Of a stretch of 64,000 nt of DNA, positions 26,501-34,230 are shown in pieces (position 1 is the stretch's first letter; the number at the start of each line of letters is the position of its first letter). This stretch comes from Thermoplasmata archaeon (lineage in GTDB: Archaea > Thermoplasmatota > Thermoplasmata > Thermoplasmatales > Thermoplasmataceae). Made by a program: the position numbers and the translations under genes. The stretch is taken from assembly GCA_021810045.1 (NCBI GenBank), contig JAJZJR010000002.1, positions 114,530 to 178,529 of the forward strand. The letters are read 5' to 3'. The notes beneath the pieces were generated by a model. The model was not told where the DNA came from and made no database searches. It was given only the letters and a program-made list of their open reading frames with translations.

Positions 26501-26991
26501 CATCAGCGGATATGTATCAGAATTTCAGTACACCGCTTAACATAAGCTCTTCCACAGTACTGAACATAAAGATGATTCCTGCCAGAATATCTGTGAATTC
26601 CCATGAGTCACTTTCCATTACCCATTTCTTCCCACTCCTCTTTTACTTCGGCTATATCTCCTGGACTCCTTACAAGGGCCAGAATTTCTCAATGTATCAG
26701 ATCTACGTCTCTACAAACAAGAATTTCCTTAACCCAAAGGTAACAACGGTTGCATCTCCGGGAACAGGATTTACTTTTCTTAGTGGTCTTGCACCGGGAA
26801 GCACATATTACATTTCCGTTGTGCTTCGCCTTAGCAATTCACAGGTTTACCAGAGCCAGGTTGTAAAAATAACATATACAGATCCAGTCTTTTTGGGAGT
26901 TAACCTGGTTATTTTCGGAGCAATTGGATTTTACATATACATGGGTTACAGGGTATTCAGAAAAAAAAGAGATAGTGGTGGGATTCAGTAA
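23587..26991 (+). CDS. Exported S53 (sedolisin/kumamolisin-type) serine-carboxyl protease with C-terminal membrane anchor
   Basis: A 1134-residue protein. Residues 1-28 form a signal peptide. Then comes a short pro-region and the sedolisin catalytic domain: Glu216 and Asp220 in WAMETSTDVEWAHA, Asp301 in AASGDYGAYS, Ser407 in VGGTSVSTPIW, and a calcium-site-like TGLGTPK near 470. About 600 further residues form Asn/Ser/Thr-rich beta domains, including a CarboxypepD_reg-like part (TLTGTVSDYIFSFPIENALV) and an FN3-like part, ending in a membrane helix (about 1105-1123) and a basic tail. It would digest protein outside the cell at low pH. A TTG four codons upstream (23575) is an alternative start; I prefer ATG 23587. 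Many N-x-S/T sites suit a glycosylated surface enzyme. Confidence 0.9.
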   Translation: MFRAIFAAIFVTAVLLMGSILVIPVTNGTHDYVNFAKAVPLRNGTNTNNSGRANFTVYVPDSQFDISIAQSAMNYIGINPQKSGMLWTFSVPDYLAYKVNYTLHKMTKNSGITSFFSTTQTVVKPSITYSYTGQNLNIPFAYTPNIISRAYNFTWALSHGINGSGITIGIIDAYGNPNIRYDLKAFDAVNGLPNPNLTIVYPISRPGSYNSTWAMETSTDVEWAHALAPEAKIVLLVANSAYTSDLQDVVSYAVSNHVANVLSLSWGTPESSLPINSELTYSNVYSQAASIGMTILAASGDYGAYSGGSTLTVDFPASDPYVTGVGGTSLYSFNSEFHQSGWGGIVNGQSYGSGGGFSSLFGTPYWQSVKGYDNTMRGVPDVALDANKYTGVYVISSGGQYIVGGTSVSTPIWADVVALIEQHTGVHLSSINPLLYQIARTNLYNSSFTQILTGTNGYYSNTPYWNPVTGLGTPKVSMLINVSKEVLDGYGGVAVFNGSRSYNATGISADLNVTPQQGRMENNGTTFYYDGFFFNPSNYVKFGVTVNTTGEALRLIISQGGQSITSSYNMPPGYGGKLTLFKIGASFDASSVSVWTSGGFTKTIPVFLNFSGEMSPSVGTSQIETQTNLTVINPGNFSSVLVTNGTGWIRPSYIFFQHYSGIEPGTYSTIDASENNGQLQFFSSTESTPDSIGTPTSPGVELLYHQSYSYPTELRFYLHGTDSSVQWNVNSIPLGTDIYYAQNGGVYIVNATFTNSNQLTETITRNITVPDMHHANVSVNYTIKGKSYPGTEITSMWFYKYQYQTPDMQIPAMNSTTVANAIATGFYGVSSTFTGDSNITFRLTPIDIGVSLFVFNSNATVTFDNHTVNRIGGFYYGSVSPGRELTINVSKNGYVNQTQTLLIEPGKNISLQVDLTPVNSGSRTLTGTVSDYIFSFPIENALVKIGQNLASYTNSTGVFFLYPVAGKYNISASADMYQNFSTPLNISSSTVLNIKMIPARISVNSHESLSITHFFPLLFYFGYISWTPYKGQNFSMYQIYVSTNKNFLNPKVTTVASPGTGFTFLSGLAPGSTYYISVVLRLSNSQVYQSQVVKITYTDPVFLGVNLVIFGAIGFYIYMGYRVFRKKRDSGGIQ

Positions 26992-28034
26992 GACTTTCTT
27001 AAGTCCTTTACTGCATCAACCATGTTTTTCAGCTTGTCAAAACCAACCTGTCTTGACCTTGTTCTTAGACCGCAATCGGGATTGATCCTCAGAAGATTCG
27101 GATCCTCCACGAGTTTCACTGCCGCCTCAATACGGTCTTTTATGAGATCTGCTGGTTCCACAAAATCCACGTGCACATCAGTTACACCCAAGCCGATGAA
27201 CTTTTTCTCGTTAAGTGTCTGATTTACTTCGTTGAATGCCTTGAGATCTGCATATCCGGGCCTCTGATCCAGTGAAGTGCCTCTCGAGTATTTGTCCCTG
27301 TTGGCATATTCCAGGTTGAGCCCTTTTACCTTAAGCTCATGGAGGGTGTTGTAAAGATACCTGTAATCTACACTGTAGCAGACATGAATAGTTGGTTCGA
27401 TGCCGGTAATCCCCTCGAACGACCTGTTTACGGATTCAGTGACAATATCCATTTCGTCTGGATGCGTTGTAGCTGCCGGTTCATCAATCTGTATTTCCAG
27501 GATTTCATTCCCTCTCGTCTTTTCCCAGACCTTCTTCAGCTCCCTTATCTCCTGGTTTATCACGTCTGCATATGCGTTTGCCAGTTCTCTTCTGTCCTTG
27601 TAGAACTCATTGAATGACCAGTCCATCATTGTATATGGGCCAGTGATGGGGACCTTTAGCTTTCCCTTTGTCTGGGAAAGCAGATATTCAAGTTCATCCA
27701 CATGGAAGGGATTTTTTCTTGTGATTTCTGATACTACGCTGCCCTTCCTGTAATACCTGTTGTCAAATGACCTGACCATTCCATAAAACTCAAGACCGCC
27801 AACGTTTGAGGCGAGATGCTCATACATTTCCCACCTGAACATTTCTCCTCCAACGCCAAGGTTTTCCAGGCCTGCTTTTTCGAAGAGATCGATAGTTTCT
27901 ACAGTAGCCTTTCTGGCCAGCTCATAGAACTCATTCTGGCCTTCAATTGTGTGAAATTTTTTACTTAGGTAATCTGGCTTTCTGAAACTTCCAATTTCCT
28001 GTGTTATAAAGATATTTTCTGACAATTTATTCAC
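26985..28034 (-). CDS. metE: Cobalamin-independent methionine synthase, catalytic C-terminal domain protein
   Basis: A 349-residue protein equal to the C-terminal barrel of MetE. It carries the zinc site elements IHVCYSVDYRY (His and Cys), LEYANRD (Glu) and LRINPDCGLRTRS (Cys), and QIDEPAATTH near the homocysteine site. It transfers a methyl group from a folate-type donor to homocysteine. A companion gene encodes the N-terminal-like domain and overlaps it by 8 bases. Its 3' end overlaps the convergent protease gene by 7 bases. Confidence 0.92.
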   Translation of the reverse strand: MNKLSENIFITQEIGSFRKPDYLSKKFHTIEGQNEFYELARKATVETIDLFEKAGLENLGVGGEMFRWEMYEHLASNVGGLEFYGMVRSFDNRYYRKGSVVSEITRKNPFHVDELEYLLSQTKGKLKVPITGPYTMMDWSFNEFYKDRRELANAYADVINQEIRELKKVWEKTRGNEILEIQIDEPAATTHPDEMDIVTESVNRSFEGITGIEPTIHVCYSVDYRYLYNTLHELKVKGLNLEYANRDKYSRGTSLDQRPGYADLKAFNEVNQTLNEKKFIGLGVTDVHVDFVEPADLIKDRIEAAVKLVEDPNLLRINPDCGLRTRSRQVGFDKLKNMVDAVKDLRKSY

Positions 28035-28947
28035 CTACCTTTCCAATTAACTGGACTTTTTTCTCTGCTATCTTTCTTGGCAGGAAATCAAGATAATCTG
28101 AGTGCGTAACATAGAATTTGCTGATGTTGTGTTCCTTTCCAAGAGCGTTAATCTTTTCAGTAATGGCTTTTGGGTCCTCCAGTTTCGTGTTGTGTGCGTC
28201 TATGAGTGCAAGGCCGGGAATGCTTGAGTGCCCCGCAGCAGCTTTCAGGTTTTCCTTTTCTGCATTTGTAACAACAGAATGGAACTTCTTTCCGGCAGTT
28301 TCAAGTGTTTTCTCTTCAAGTTTTCCCGTTGTAACGAGTATAACATTTTCCGGATCCACGGATTTGAAGAACTGTCCAAGATTGTGCTGTCCAAGAGGTA
28401 CTGATTCAAAAACAAGAACCTTCTGGAACCTGAAGCTTGAAAGCAACTTTCCATATAGTTTTCCAAGTTTTTCTGAGAAAGCCTCAAAATTGTTTCCAGC
28501 TATGTTTCCACAGAAATGGAAGAAAGTAACCGGCCCGGGAACAAAAGCAAGCCTGTTTGGACCCTGATCAATGTGATAAAGTGGCAAGGGCGGATTTTCC
28601 TTGAGTTCCAGGTACACATCCGGACTTGCAGTAAGTGAGAGTTCACCCCTGACTTCCGGCAATCTGTAAAAAGTGTTTGTTTCGCCATATCTGGTTAGTG
28701 GGCCCAGTTCTATTCCGCCTGAGAGGAGAGATATCGGCCTGAAGATATCATACCAGTTGAACAGCGGATCTGTGAAAGCAGATATGCCACTATCTCTTGC
28801 AAGCTTCTGGAATTGATCTGTCTCCTCCTGAATAAGGGCCTCAAGTTCCTTTGCAGACAGGATCTTTCTTTCCCATCTTCCTATTCTCACTCTAAGTTTT
28901 TCTGTTTTTGGAAATGTTCCGTATGTCAGTTTTAGAATTTCTGCCAT
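28027..28947 (-). CDS. MetE N-terminal-domain homologue as a separate protein
   Basis: A 306-residue barrel-like protein resembling the MetE N-terminal half: KLTYGTFPKTEKLR at the start, FNWYDIFRPI, LPLYHIDQGPNRLAFVPGPVTF, and a C-terminal SKFYVTHSDYLDFLPRKIAEKK. It lies between metF and the catalytic metE gene with overlapping ends, so the two MetE parts are made together. In fused MetE this half has lost catalysis but helps bind polyglutamylated folate. The assignment follows from context and partial motifs. Confidence 0.78.
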   Translation of the reverse strand: MAEILKLTYGTFPKTEKLRVRIGRWERKILSAKELEALIQEETDQFQKLARDSGISAFTDPLFNWYDIFRPISLLSGGIELGPLTRYGETNTFYRLPEVRGELSLTASPDVYLELKENPPLPLYHIDQGPNRLAFVPGPVTFFHFCGNIAGNNFEAFSEKLGKLYGKLLSSFRFQKVLVFESVPLGQHNLGQFFKSVDPENVILVTTGKLEEKTLETAGKKFHSVVTNAEKENLKAAAGHSSIPGLALIDAHNTKLEDPKAITEKINALGKEHNISKFYVTHSDYLDFLPRKIAEKKVQLIGKVGE

Positions 28948-29772
28948 TTATATACTCTCCAATATCTGTTTTGCCAGTCTGTTGTTTCCGAGCGGCATCA
29001 CATGTATGCCGTCCAGGTATTCCTTTGCATCATCATATGCATCCAGAATCATTCTGGTGGATACTGCCATTATGTCATCAGCCTGATCCAGTTTCTTAAG
29101 GGTCTCTTCTGAAAATTTTACACCCATTTTCTTTATCCCCTCAATCTGACCCTTCCTTGTAAGCGGCATAAACCCTGCAGAAAGTCTGAATGAACGATTC
29201 CTGATCCATTCCTTCTTAAGGTGTTCAGAATCAAACAGTATCTGGCTTATGAAGAAGTTTGAACCGTTTTCCAGTTTCTTTGCCATTATCTCCTGTTCAA
29301 CCTCCCTGTAAGGGTTGAATGCCGAACCTATGCCAATCTTTGGAAGAGGTTCCTTCAGGAATGCTTCAGACTTCCTGATGGAATCGATAGTCTGGAGTAC
29401 ATCAATCTCCCTCACTTCCCTCGACTGCAGCTTCTTGTTAATCGGATCACCACCTATGACAAAGAAGTTCCTTATTCCAATCTTAAGGGCAGTTATGACC
29501 TGTGAGTGGATGTACAAACGGTTCTTGTCTCTGGGTGTGATGTGTGGCATTGCAATGAGATTATATTCCCTTGCAACAAGGTAAGTGGAAATTACCGGAT
29601 CAATACCGGGAAGCCCCATGGGATTTTCCGGTGCAGTAACCACATCTGCCACATCTGATAGAAGGGCGGCTGCTTCCCTGAAATCATCAAGGTCAAGATT
29701 CTTGTGGGGGACAACCTCCACGGATTTTACAAATTTCAATTCATTAATACTTGAAGTTTCCATTTGCAGCAT
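28948..29772 (-). CDS. metF: Methylenetetrahydrofolate reductase
   Basis: A 274-residue flavin-dependent TIM-barrel enzyme that makes the methyl donor for methionine synthesis. Visible family parts are SVEVVPHKNLDLDDFREAA, DVADVVTAPENPMGLPG, PHITPRDKNRLYIHSQVITAL, NFFVIGGDP and RLSAGFMPLTRKGQI. The start is ATG 29772, with a second ATG three codons later. It is the first gene of the metF-metE operon; the next gene begins immediately after its stop. Whether the carrier is folate or a pterin analogue cannot be read here. Confidence 0.9.
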   Translation of the reverse strand: MLQMETSSINELKFVKSVEVVPHKNLDLDDFREAAALLSDVADVVTAPENPMGLPGIDPVISTYLVAREYNLIAMPHITPRDKNRLYIHSQVITALKIGIRNFFVIGGDPINKKLQSREVREIDVLQTIDSIRKSEAFLKEPLPKIGIGSAFNPYREVEQEIMAKKLENGSNFFISQILFDSEHLKKEWIRNRSFRLSAGFMPLTRKGQIEGIKKMGVKFSEETLKKLDQADDIMAVSTRMILDAYDDAKEYLDGIHVMPLGNNRLAKQILESI

Positions 29773-29806
29773 GTGCCAATTCCGACTAACTTCAAAATGA
29801 TTAATG

Positions 29807-29838
29807 ATAAAAAAATTACTTGTAGTAATAAAAAGAAG
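29807..29838 (-). terminator. Poly-T terminator after the aldehyde dehydrogenase gene
   Basis: On the minus strand, two T-rich tracts (TTCTTTTTATT, then AATTTTTTTATC) start a few bases after the ALDH stop. Archaeal RNA polymerase terminates at such tracts without a hairpin. They also separate the ALDH unit from the metF operon. Confidence 0.5.
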
Positions 29839-29843
29839 GGAGA

Positions 29844-31397
29844 TTATACGTCGAATTTGACTCCCTGAGACAGTGGAACATCTTTTCCAAAATTCTTTGT
29901 AACAGTCTGGCGTCTCATATATGCTTTCCAGGAATCGGTTCCACTTTCCCTTCCATATCCTGTTTCCTTTTCCCCTCCAAACGCTCCTCCAATCTCAGCT
30001 CCTGCTGTACTGGTATTCACGTTGGCAATTCCGCAGTCTGAACCTCTGGCTGAAAGGAATTCCTCTTCCTCCATGAGGTCTGTTGTGAAAATTGCTGATG
30101 AAAGACCCTGAGGAACGTCGTTATGCATCTTGAGTGCCTCATCAAATGAGTGATACTTGAATACATAAAGCAAAGGACCAAAGGTTTCCACCTTTATTAT
30201 GGGCATTTCCTGTTTGGCCTCCATTATTGTGGGCGAAACGTAGTTACCGCCTTCGAGTCCCTGGATCTTCAGATCCTGTCCCTGATAAAGCACTTTTCCA
30301 CCCTGGTTCTTGCCTGTTTCAATTGCATCCAAGTAGGTTTTTATGGCCTTCCTGTCAATTAGAGGGCCCACAAGAACTCCGGGATCGTTGGGGTTGCCAA
30401 TTTTCACGCCGGAATAGACTTTCTTTAGCCTGTCCACAAATTCATCATATATTGTGTCCTGAACAATCACTCTTCTTGTGCTGGTGCACCTTTGTCCTGC
30501 TGTAGCCAGTGCACCAAATGCTACGCCCTTCAAGGCAACATTCATATCACTCTTTTCAGTGACAATTGCTGCATTGTTTCCTCCAAGTTCAAGAATAGAC
30601 CTTCCCATACGTGCAGACACTTTCTCATAAAGCCTTGTTCCGGTGCCTGTTGAACCGGTGAATGAAACCAGTGGAATTCCCTTCTCGTTTGAAATCCATT
30701 CTCCACCATCGTTTCCTCTGCTCACCATAAGGCTGAATATCTGAGGTGCCCCGAGGTCATCCAATGCCTCAGAAACAGCTTTCATGACTCCTGTAGCAGT
30801 GAGTGCAGCCTTTGTGGATGGTTTCCATATGGCCGTATCTCCGGCAACTGCTGCTATCATGGCATTCCATGACCAGACTGCAGCGGGAAAATTGAATGCA
30901 CTTATTATGCCAACGGGGCCTAGTGGCACCCACTGTTCGTATAATCTATGATAAGGTCTTTCGCTCCCCATTGTAAGGCCGTAAAGTTGCCTTGAAAGCC
31001 CTGATGCAAAATATGCAACATCTATCATTTCCTGGATTTCGCCTTCACCTTCTGAAGGTGTCTTTCCCACTTCCAGTGTCACGAGTGCACCAAGATCTTT
31101 CTTCCTCTTTACAAGTAAGTCACCAAGAGACCTGATGATTTCCCCCCTCTTTGGAGCGGTGAAATCTCTCCACTCCTCGAAGATTTTTCTTGAGTTCCTT
31201 ACGATTGTGTCAAAATCCTCCCTTTTTGCAAGGGTCAGATCTGCAATATGTTTTCCATCCACCGGACTTGTGGACTTGTATACATCTCTACCCTGTGTGT
31301 CCTTCCATTTTCCGTCAAATATACCGGAATTTAACCCCTTTAGTCCAAGAGCGTTCAAGGTATCTTCCCTAAAACTCTCAAAATCTTTTCCGCTCAT
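29844..31397 (-). CDS. NAD(P)-dependent aldehyde dehydrogenase, ALDH7 (aminoadipic semialdehyde) type
   Basis: About 517 residues. The active site shows SAFNFPAAVWSWN, FTGSTGTGTRLYEKV, LELGGNNA with the general-base Glu, and the nucleophile Cys in GQRCTSTRR. The C-terminal GAEIGGAFGGEKETGYGRESGTDSWKAYMRR closely follows the ALDH7/antiquitin form. Family members oxidise alpha-aminoadipic semialdehyde or related aldehydes from lysine or betaine metabolism. The true substrate here is unknown. I start at ATG 31397; a TTG 20 codons upstream adds a non-conserved extension. Confidence 0.9.
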   Translation of the reverse strand: MSGKDFESFREDTLNALGLKGLNSGIFDGKWKDTQGRDVYKSTSPVDGKHIADLTLAKREDFDTIVRNSRKIFEEWRDFTAPKRGEIIRSLGDLLVKRKKDLGALVTLEVGKTPSEGEGEIQEMIDVAYFASGLSRQLYGLTMGSERPYHRLYEQWVPLGPVGIISAFNFPAAVWSWNAMIAAVAGDTAIWKPSTKAALTATGVMKAVSEALDDLGAPQIFSLMVSRGNDGGEWISNEKGIPLVSFTGSTGTGTRLYEKVSARMGRSILELGGNNAAIVTEKSDMNVALKGVAFGALATAGQRCTSTRRVIVQDTIYDEFVDRLKKVYSGVKIGNPNDPGVLVGPLIDRKAIKTYLDAIETGKNQGGKVLYQGQDLKIQGLEGGNYVSPTIMEAKQEMPIIKVETFGPLLYVFKYHSFDEALKMHNDVPQGLSSAIFTTDLMEEEEFLSARGSDCGIANVNTSTAGAEIGGAFGGEKETGYGRESGTDSWKAYMRRQTVTKNFGKDVPLSQGVKFDV

Positions 31398-31556
31398 AAT
31401 AAGGTAGAACAGGGGAGTGCAATATTTTTTCCCATATAGTGTAGAATTTAGGCTCAACTAAATGATAAGGGTTTCAAATTGGGTCTTGTTTATCATGCCA
31501 AACCTGAAATTGTTATGAGGCTAAAGTGAATACCCAGTAAGCTGCAGGAACTTTTT

Positions 31557-31760
31557 ATGAAAAATCCGAAAATGGTCAGGATATGCCCAACTTGCGGGTC
31601 TACGAATATATACTGGGTTGCCGGTGGACTTATAGGTGCCATTTATAAATGCAATGACTGCGGATATGAGGGGACCTTTGTTCTTGAAGTAAAACCTTCA
31701 GATCTTCAGAGATTCCAGAAAGAACTGAATAGTGAATCCGGCGATAACAAGCAGGATTAA
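31557..31760 (+). CDS. Small zinc-ribbon protein (67 aa)
   Basis: A 67-residue protein with one zinc ribbon: CPTCG (Cys10, Cys13) and CNDCGYEG (Cys32, Cys35), plus an acidic tail. The strand between the knuckles contains a hydrophobic GGLIGAIY. Similar short ribbons are common in archaea and may bind nucleic acid or other proteins. Its last 4 bases overlap the convergent prenyl synthase gene. No function can be assigned. Confidence 0.75.
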   Translation: MKNPKMVRICPTCGSTNIYWVAGGLIGAIYKCNDCGYEGTFVLEVKPSDLQRFQKELNSESGDNKQD

Positions 31761-32740
31761 CTGAGCTCCTCGATCCTCTCTATGACAATCATTGCAAGCT
31801 CCATAAGCAGATTCAGGTCAGGAGACTTTCCAGTGTCTTTCAAAGATTCTAGTGCCTGCTGAGAGTACTTCTTTGCCACAGAGAATGAGTAGTCTATTGC
31901 ACCGGTTTCTACCATAAGATTCTTCAGATCAGAATCAACCTCCAGGCTTTCACCCTCCATTAGCTTCTTCTTCAGGTCTATTCTCTCAGACTGGTTGGAT
32001 TTTCTCATGGTATGAATCAGAGGGAGTGTTATTGCACTGTGCCGGATATCAGTAAATGTTGGTTTGCCAAGCTTCTTTGAATCCCCAACAATATCAAGAA
32101 TATCATCAGTGACCTGGAATGCCATTCCAAGGTTGTAAGCAAAATTACTGAGAGCGCTGGAAGTGGCTTCACCTGCTCCTGCAGCAACAGTAGCACCCAT
32201 TGCACAGGCTTCGAAAAATCTGGCAGTCTTGTTTCTAATGATTTCAAGATAGGTCTCTTCACCGAGATCAAGATTTCCAAGGTTAAACGCTTCCAGGGTC
32301 TGACCTTCAGCAAGCCTGCTGGATGCGTCTGCCATTATCTTTGAAACCACTGTACCATACCTTGAACCCAGTTCGTATGCCTTTGCAAACAGGTAGTCTC
32401 CCACAACGATTGCGTTTGCTACGCCATCAACGTTGTTCAGGGTAGGCCTGCCCCTTCTGGTTGCAGCATTATCAATAATATCATCATGAATAAGGCTGGC
32501 TGTATGAATCAACTCATAGCCTGCAGCAAGGTCAAGGATCTTTGAGTATGGTTCCTCACAGCTTATCTCATAGGCAAGAATCGTGAGTAAGGGCCTAAAC
32601 CTCTTTCCTCCAGCTTCTATTGTGTATCTGGACATCCTGTACAGCTCTTCCTGGTCTGTATGGATGGCCATAAGCAACCGCTCATTGACTTCGTCAACCT
32701 TCCCATGTAAACTGATGCTCCAATCCAGGAAGTCTCTCAT
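31757..32740 (-). CDS. Polyprenyl diphosphate synthase (geranylgeranyl/farnesyl type)
   Basis: A 327-residue trans-prenyltransferase. The first aspartate-rich motif is in SLIHDDIIDNAATRRGRPT, and the second is MAFQVTDDILDIVGD. These bind magnesium and allylic diphosphate during chain elongation with isopentenyl diphosphate. The product feeds archaeal membrane lipids and the side chain of respiratory quinones. The residues before the first motif (about Ala-Gly-Tyr-Glu-Leu) determine chain length, but I cannot infer the product with certainty. TTAAATTAA lies 18-30 bases before the ATG, a leaderless promoter. Confidence 0.93.
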   Translation of the reverse strand: MRDFLDWSISLHGKVDEVNERLLMAIHTDQEELYRMSRYTIEAGGKRFRPLLTILAYEISCEEPYSKILDLAAGYELIHTASLIHDDIIDNAATRRGRPTLNNVDGVANAIVVGDYLFAKAYELGSRYGTVVSKIMADASSRLAEGQTLEAFNLGNLDLGEETYLEIIRNKTARFFEACAMGATVAAGAGEATSSALSNFAYNLGMAFQVTDDILDIVGDSKKLGKPTFTDIRHSAITLPLIHTMRKSNQSERIDLKKKLMEGESLEVDSDLKNLMVETGAIDYSFSVAKKYSQQALESLKDTGKSPDLNLLMELAMIVIERIEELS

Positions 32741-32871
32741 GTGCTCACTGTACCATGCCTTAATTTAACCGGGTCATTTAATGGTTGCCAATAATTTTCT
32801 TTATATTTTCCAAGAAGCCTTATCAGTAGATATAAACGATAAAATGAAGAGAGTTGGTGTAAAACACCGCA

Positions 32872-33141
32872 TCATCTTGTGAGGGTTATTTCAATGGAAG
32901 AAACATTTGATTCTCCCCTTTCACCCTGGAGTGTCTCTGTTTCCACCTTTATGTTCTGGTATTTTGCGTTTTGAATGAACTTATGACGTGTTATCTCAGC
33001 GATGTCGACAGCCTTGCTTATTGCTTTGCCTCTGGCTTTGATGGTAATCCTATCAACATTGTTGTTGAACTGGGTTACCACAGCTAGAACGTAGTTCATT
33101 GTTGGTTTTTTTCCGACGAAAATGACGTTTTCTTCTGCCAT
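32872..33141 (-). CDS. albA: Alba chromatin protein
   Basis: An 89-residue dimeric DNA- and RNA-binding protein that coats archaeal chromosomes. The N-terminal NVIFVGKKPTMNYVLAVVTQFN and the following IKARGKAISKAVDIAEI are the Alba core; the conserved lysine pair regulated by acetylation in Sulfolobus corresponds to the KKPTMNY region. A strong GGAGG precedes the ATG by about 7 bases, unusual in this largely leaderless genome and fitting high expression. Confidence 0.96.
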   Translation of the reverse strand: MAEENVIFVGKKPTMNYVLAVVTQFNNNVDRITIKARGKAISKAVDIAEITRHKFIQNAKYQNIKVETETLQGERGESNVSSIEITLTR

Positions 33142-33201
33142 GTAGTTCCCTCCTTTTTCCCATAAAAATTAGCTATTTAACAATATCGAATAATTGAGGT
33201 T

Positions 33202-33594
33202 TTAATGCAATCGCACAAGAGTGTCTGTGTTTCTGACCCCATCCATTTCCCTAAGATCATCAACGATTTTATTGAGCTCATCAAGTGATTTGCAGTTTAC
33301 CTTTACTGCGAGATCAAATCTACCTGAAAATTCGTATATTTCATCAAACTTTGCAGTTACGAAATCCAGGAGTTCTTTTGCCCTTTTAGGCTCAGTCCGG
33401 ATAAGAATTATTCCCTCAACTCCTTCGTTCCTCAGCACAACAGTAAATCTTTTGATGGCCCCATCCTCAAGAAGTTTCTGTATCCTCTTTCTTATGGTTC
33501 CCTCGGAGACATTAAGTTCCCTGCCAATATCGGAGTTAGAGGTACGGGCGTTCCGCCTCAGAATATCAATTATAGCCCAGTCTTTCTCATCCAC
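33202..33594 (-). CDS. Lrp/AsnC-family transcriptional regulator
   Basis: A 130-residue feast/famine regulator. The helix-turn-helix is in DWAIIDILRRNARTSNSDIGRELNVSEGTIRKRIQKLLEDGAI (residues 5-47). The RAM ligand-binding domain follows, with the family IVDDLREMDGVRNTDTLVRLH ending. Members bind amino acids and control amino-acid metabolism. Targets are unknown; the neighbouring genes are Alba and a small protein, which gives no clear clue. Confidence 0.93.
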   Translation of the reverse strand: MDEKDWAIIDILRRNARTSNSDIGRELNVSEGTIRKRIQKLLEDGAIKRFTVVLRNEGVEGIILIRTEPKRAKELLDFVTAKFDEIYEFSGRFDLAVKVNCKSLDELNKIVDDLREMDGVRNTDTLVRLH

Positions 33595-33642
33595 TACATC
33601 AAAATAGCTTGGTGGATAAAATGTCTTTTGGCTAATACCGGT

Positions 33643-33918
33643 TTATCTGTAGAGGTTAGTACCCCTTCCGTCATCAGACTGGGAACCTTTCTTTATGAGA
33701 TCCTTAGGAACTTTTACCATTCGTATGATATTTGTAGCCTGAACCATGTATATTGGCAATCCGGTGTTCTGATCATTTCCACCCTTCATGATGGCAACAA
33801 TTTCCATCTTGATCTGAATTACGGAACCGTCTTCCAGCTTGACAGTTACCCATCTAGGCTCTTCTTCTGTTTCGAATCCTACAATATCCCCCTGTGGGGG
33901 CATTTGACCTGGCATCAT
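33643..33918 (-). CDS. Small archaeal protein, unknown function (91 aa)
   Basis: A 91-residue protein with a beta-rich centre (PRWVTVKLEDGSVIQIKMEIVAIMKG) and a basic C-terminus. The form resembles small conserved archaeal proteins with a single beta-barrel, but I cannot name a family. It starts at ATG 33918 or the next codon. A TATA-like ACTTTAAAACC about 25-30 bases upstream suggests a leaderless transcript. Confidence 0.65.
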   Translation of the reverse strand: MMPGQMPPQGDIVGFETEEEPRWVTVKLEDGSVIQIKMEIVAIMKGGNDQNTGLPIYMVQATNIIRMVKVPKDLIKKGSQSDDGRGTNLYR

Positions 33919-34014
33919 CTAAACACGTAGACCTAAATCGGTTTTAAAGTATTTGGCAGAAGTAGATTTTGATGCACATTTTTACGTAGAGTACTCCCCG
34001 GACAGATCCATATC

Positions 34015-34161
34015 ATGAGGTTTACTGTTCTCCCCCTCATCATTTAGCGGGGCCTGTCGATTACGCCCATATGATTATATTTAGACCGGCCTTAAGCTGG
34101 GAACTGTTGAATAGGGCCGGATAAGCACATGATTCAGTGCCCATGACCCTCTTTCTCATGG
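34015..34161. other. Hairpin-rich intergenic segment, possible structured RNA
   Basis: The 312-base gap 33919-34230 has no gene that I can see but contains several inverted repeats: ATGAGG (34015-34020) with CCTCAT (34035-34040), CCGGCC (34086-34091) with GGCCGG (34115-34120), and CCATGA (34141-34146) with TCATGG (34156-34161). It is more G+C-rich than neighbouring gaps. It does not match tRNA, and I see no RNase P or SRP landmarks. A minus-strand TATA-like GTGTAAATACC (about 34162-34172) could drive it leftward. It could be a small RNA or a leader; the strand is undecided. Confidence 0.3.
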
Positions 34162-34230
34162 TATTTACACCTGAATTGTCCAAAATTTTTTCGAGAAAAA
34201 ACTTTAGTAATATACTCTCCTTTGAAAGTC

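Noticed and set aside
31398..31457. 20-codon N-terminal extension of the aldehyde dehydrogenase from TTG 31457
   Set aside because: The extension is not family-like, and a TATA-like element suits the ATG at 31397.
34030..34050. C/D-box RNA: ATGATGA on the minus strand near 34044
   Set aside because: No correctly placed D box (CTGA) or C'/D' pair was found.
33963..34200. RNase P or SRP RNA in the hairpin-rich gap
   Set aside because: None of the conserved core sequences of these RNAs could be recognised.
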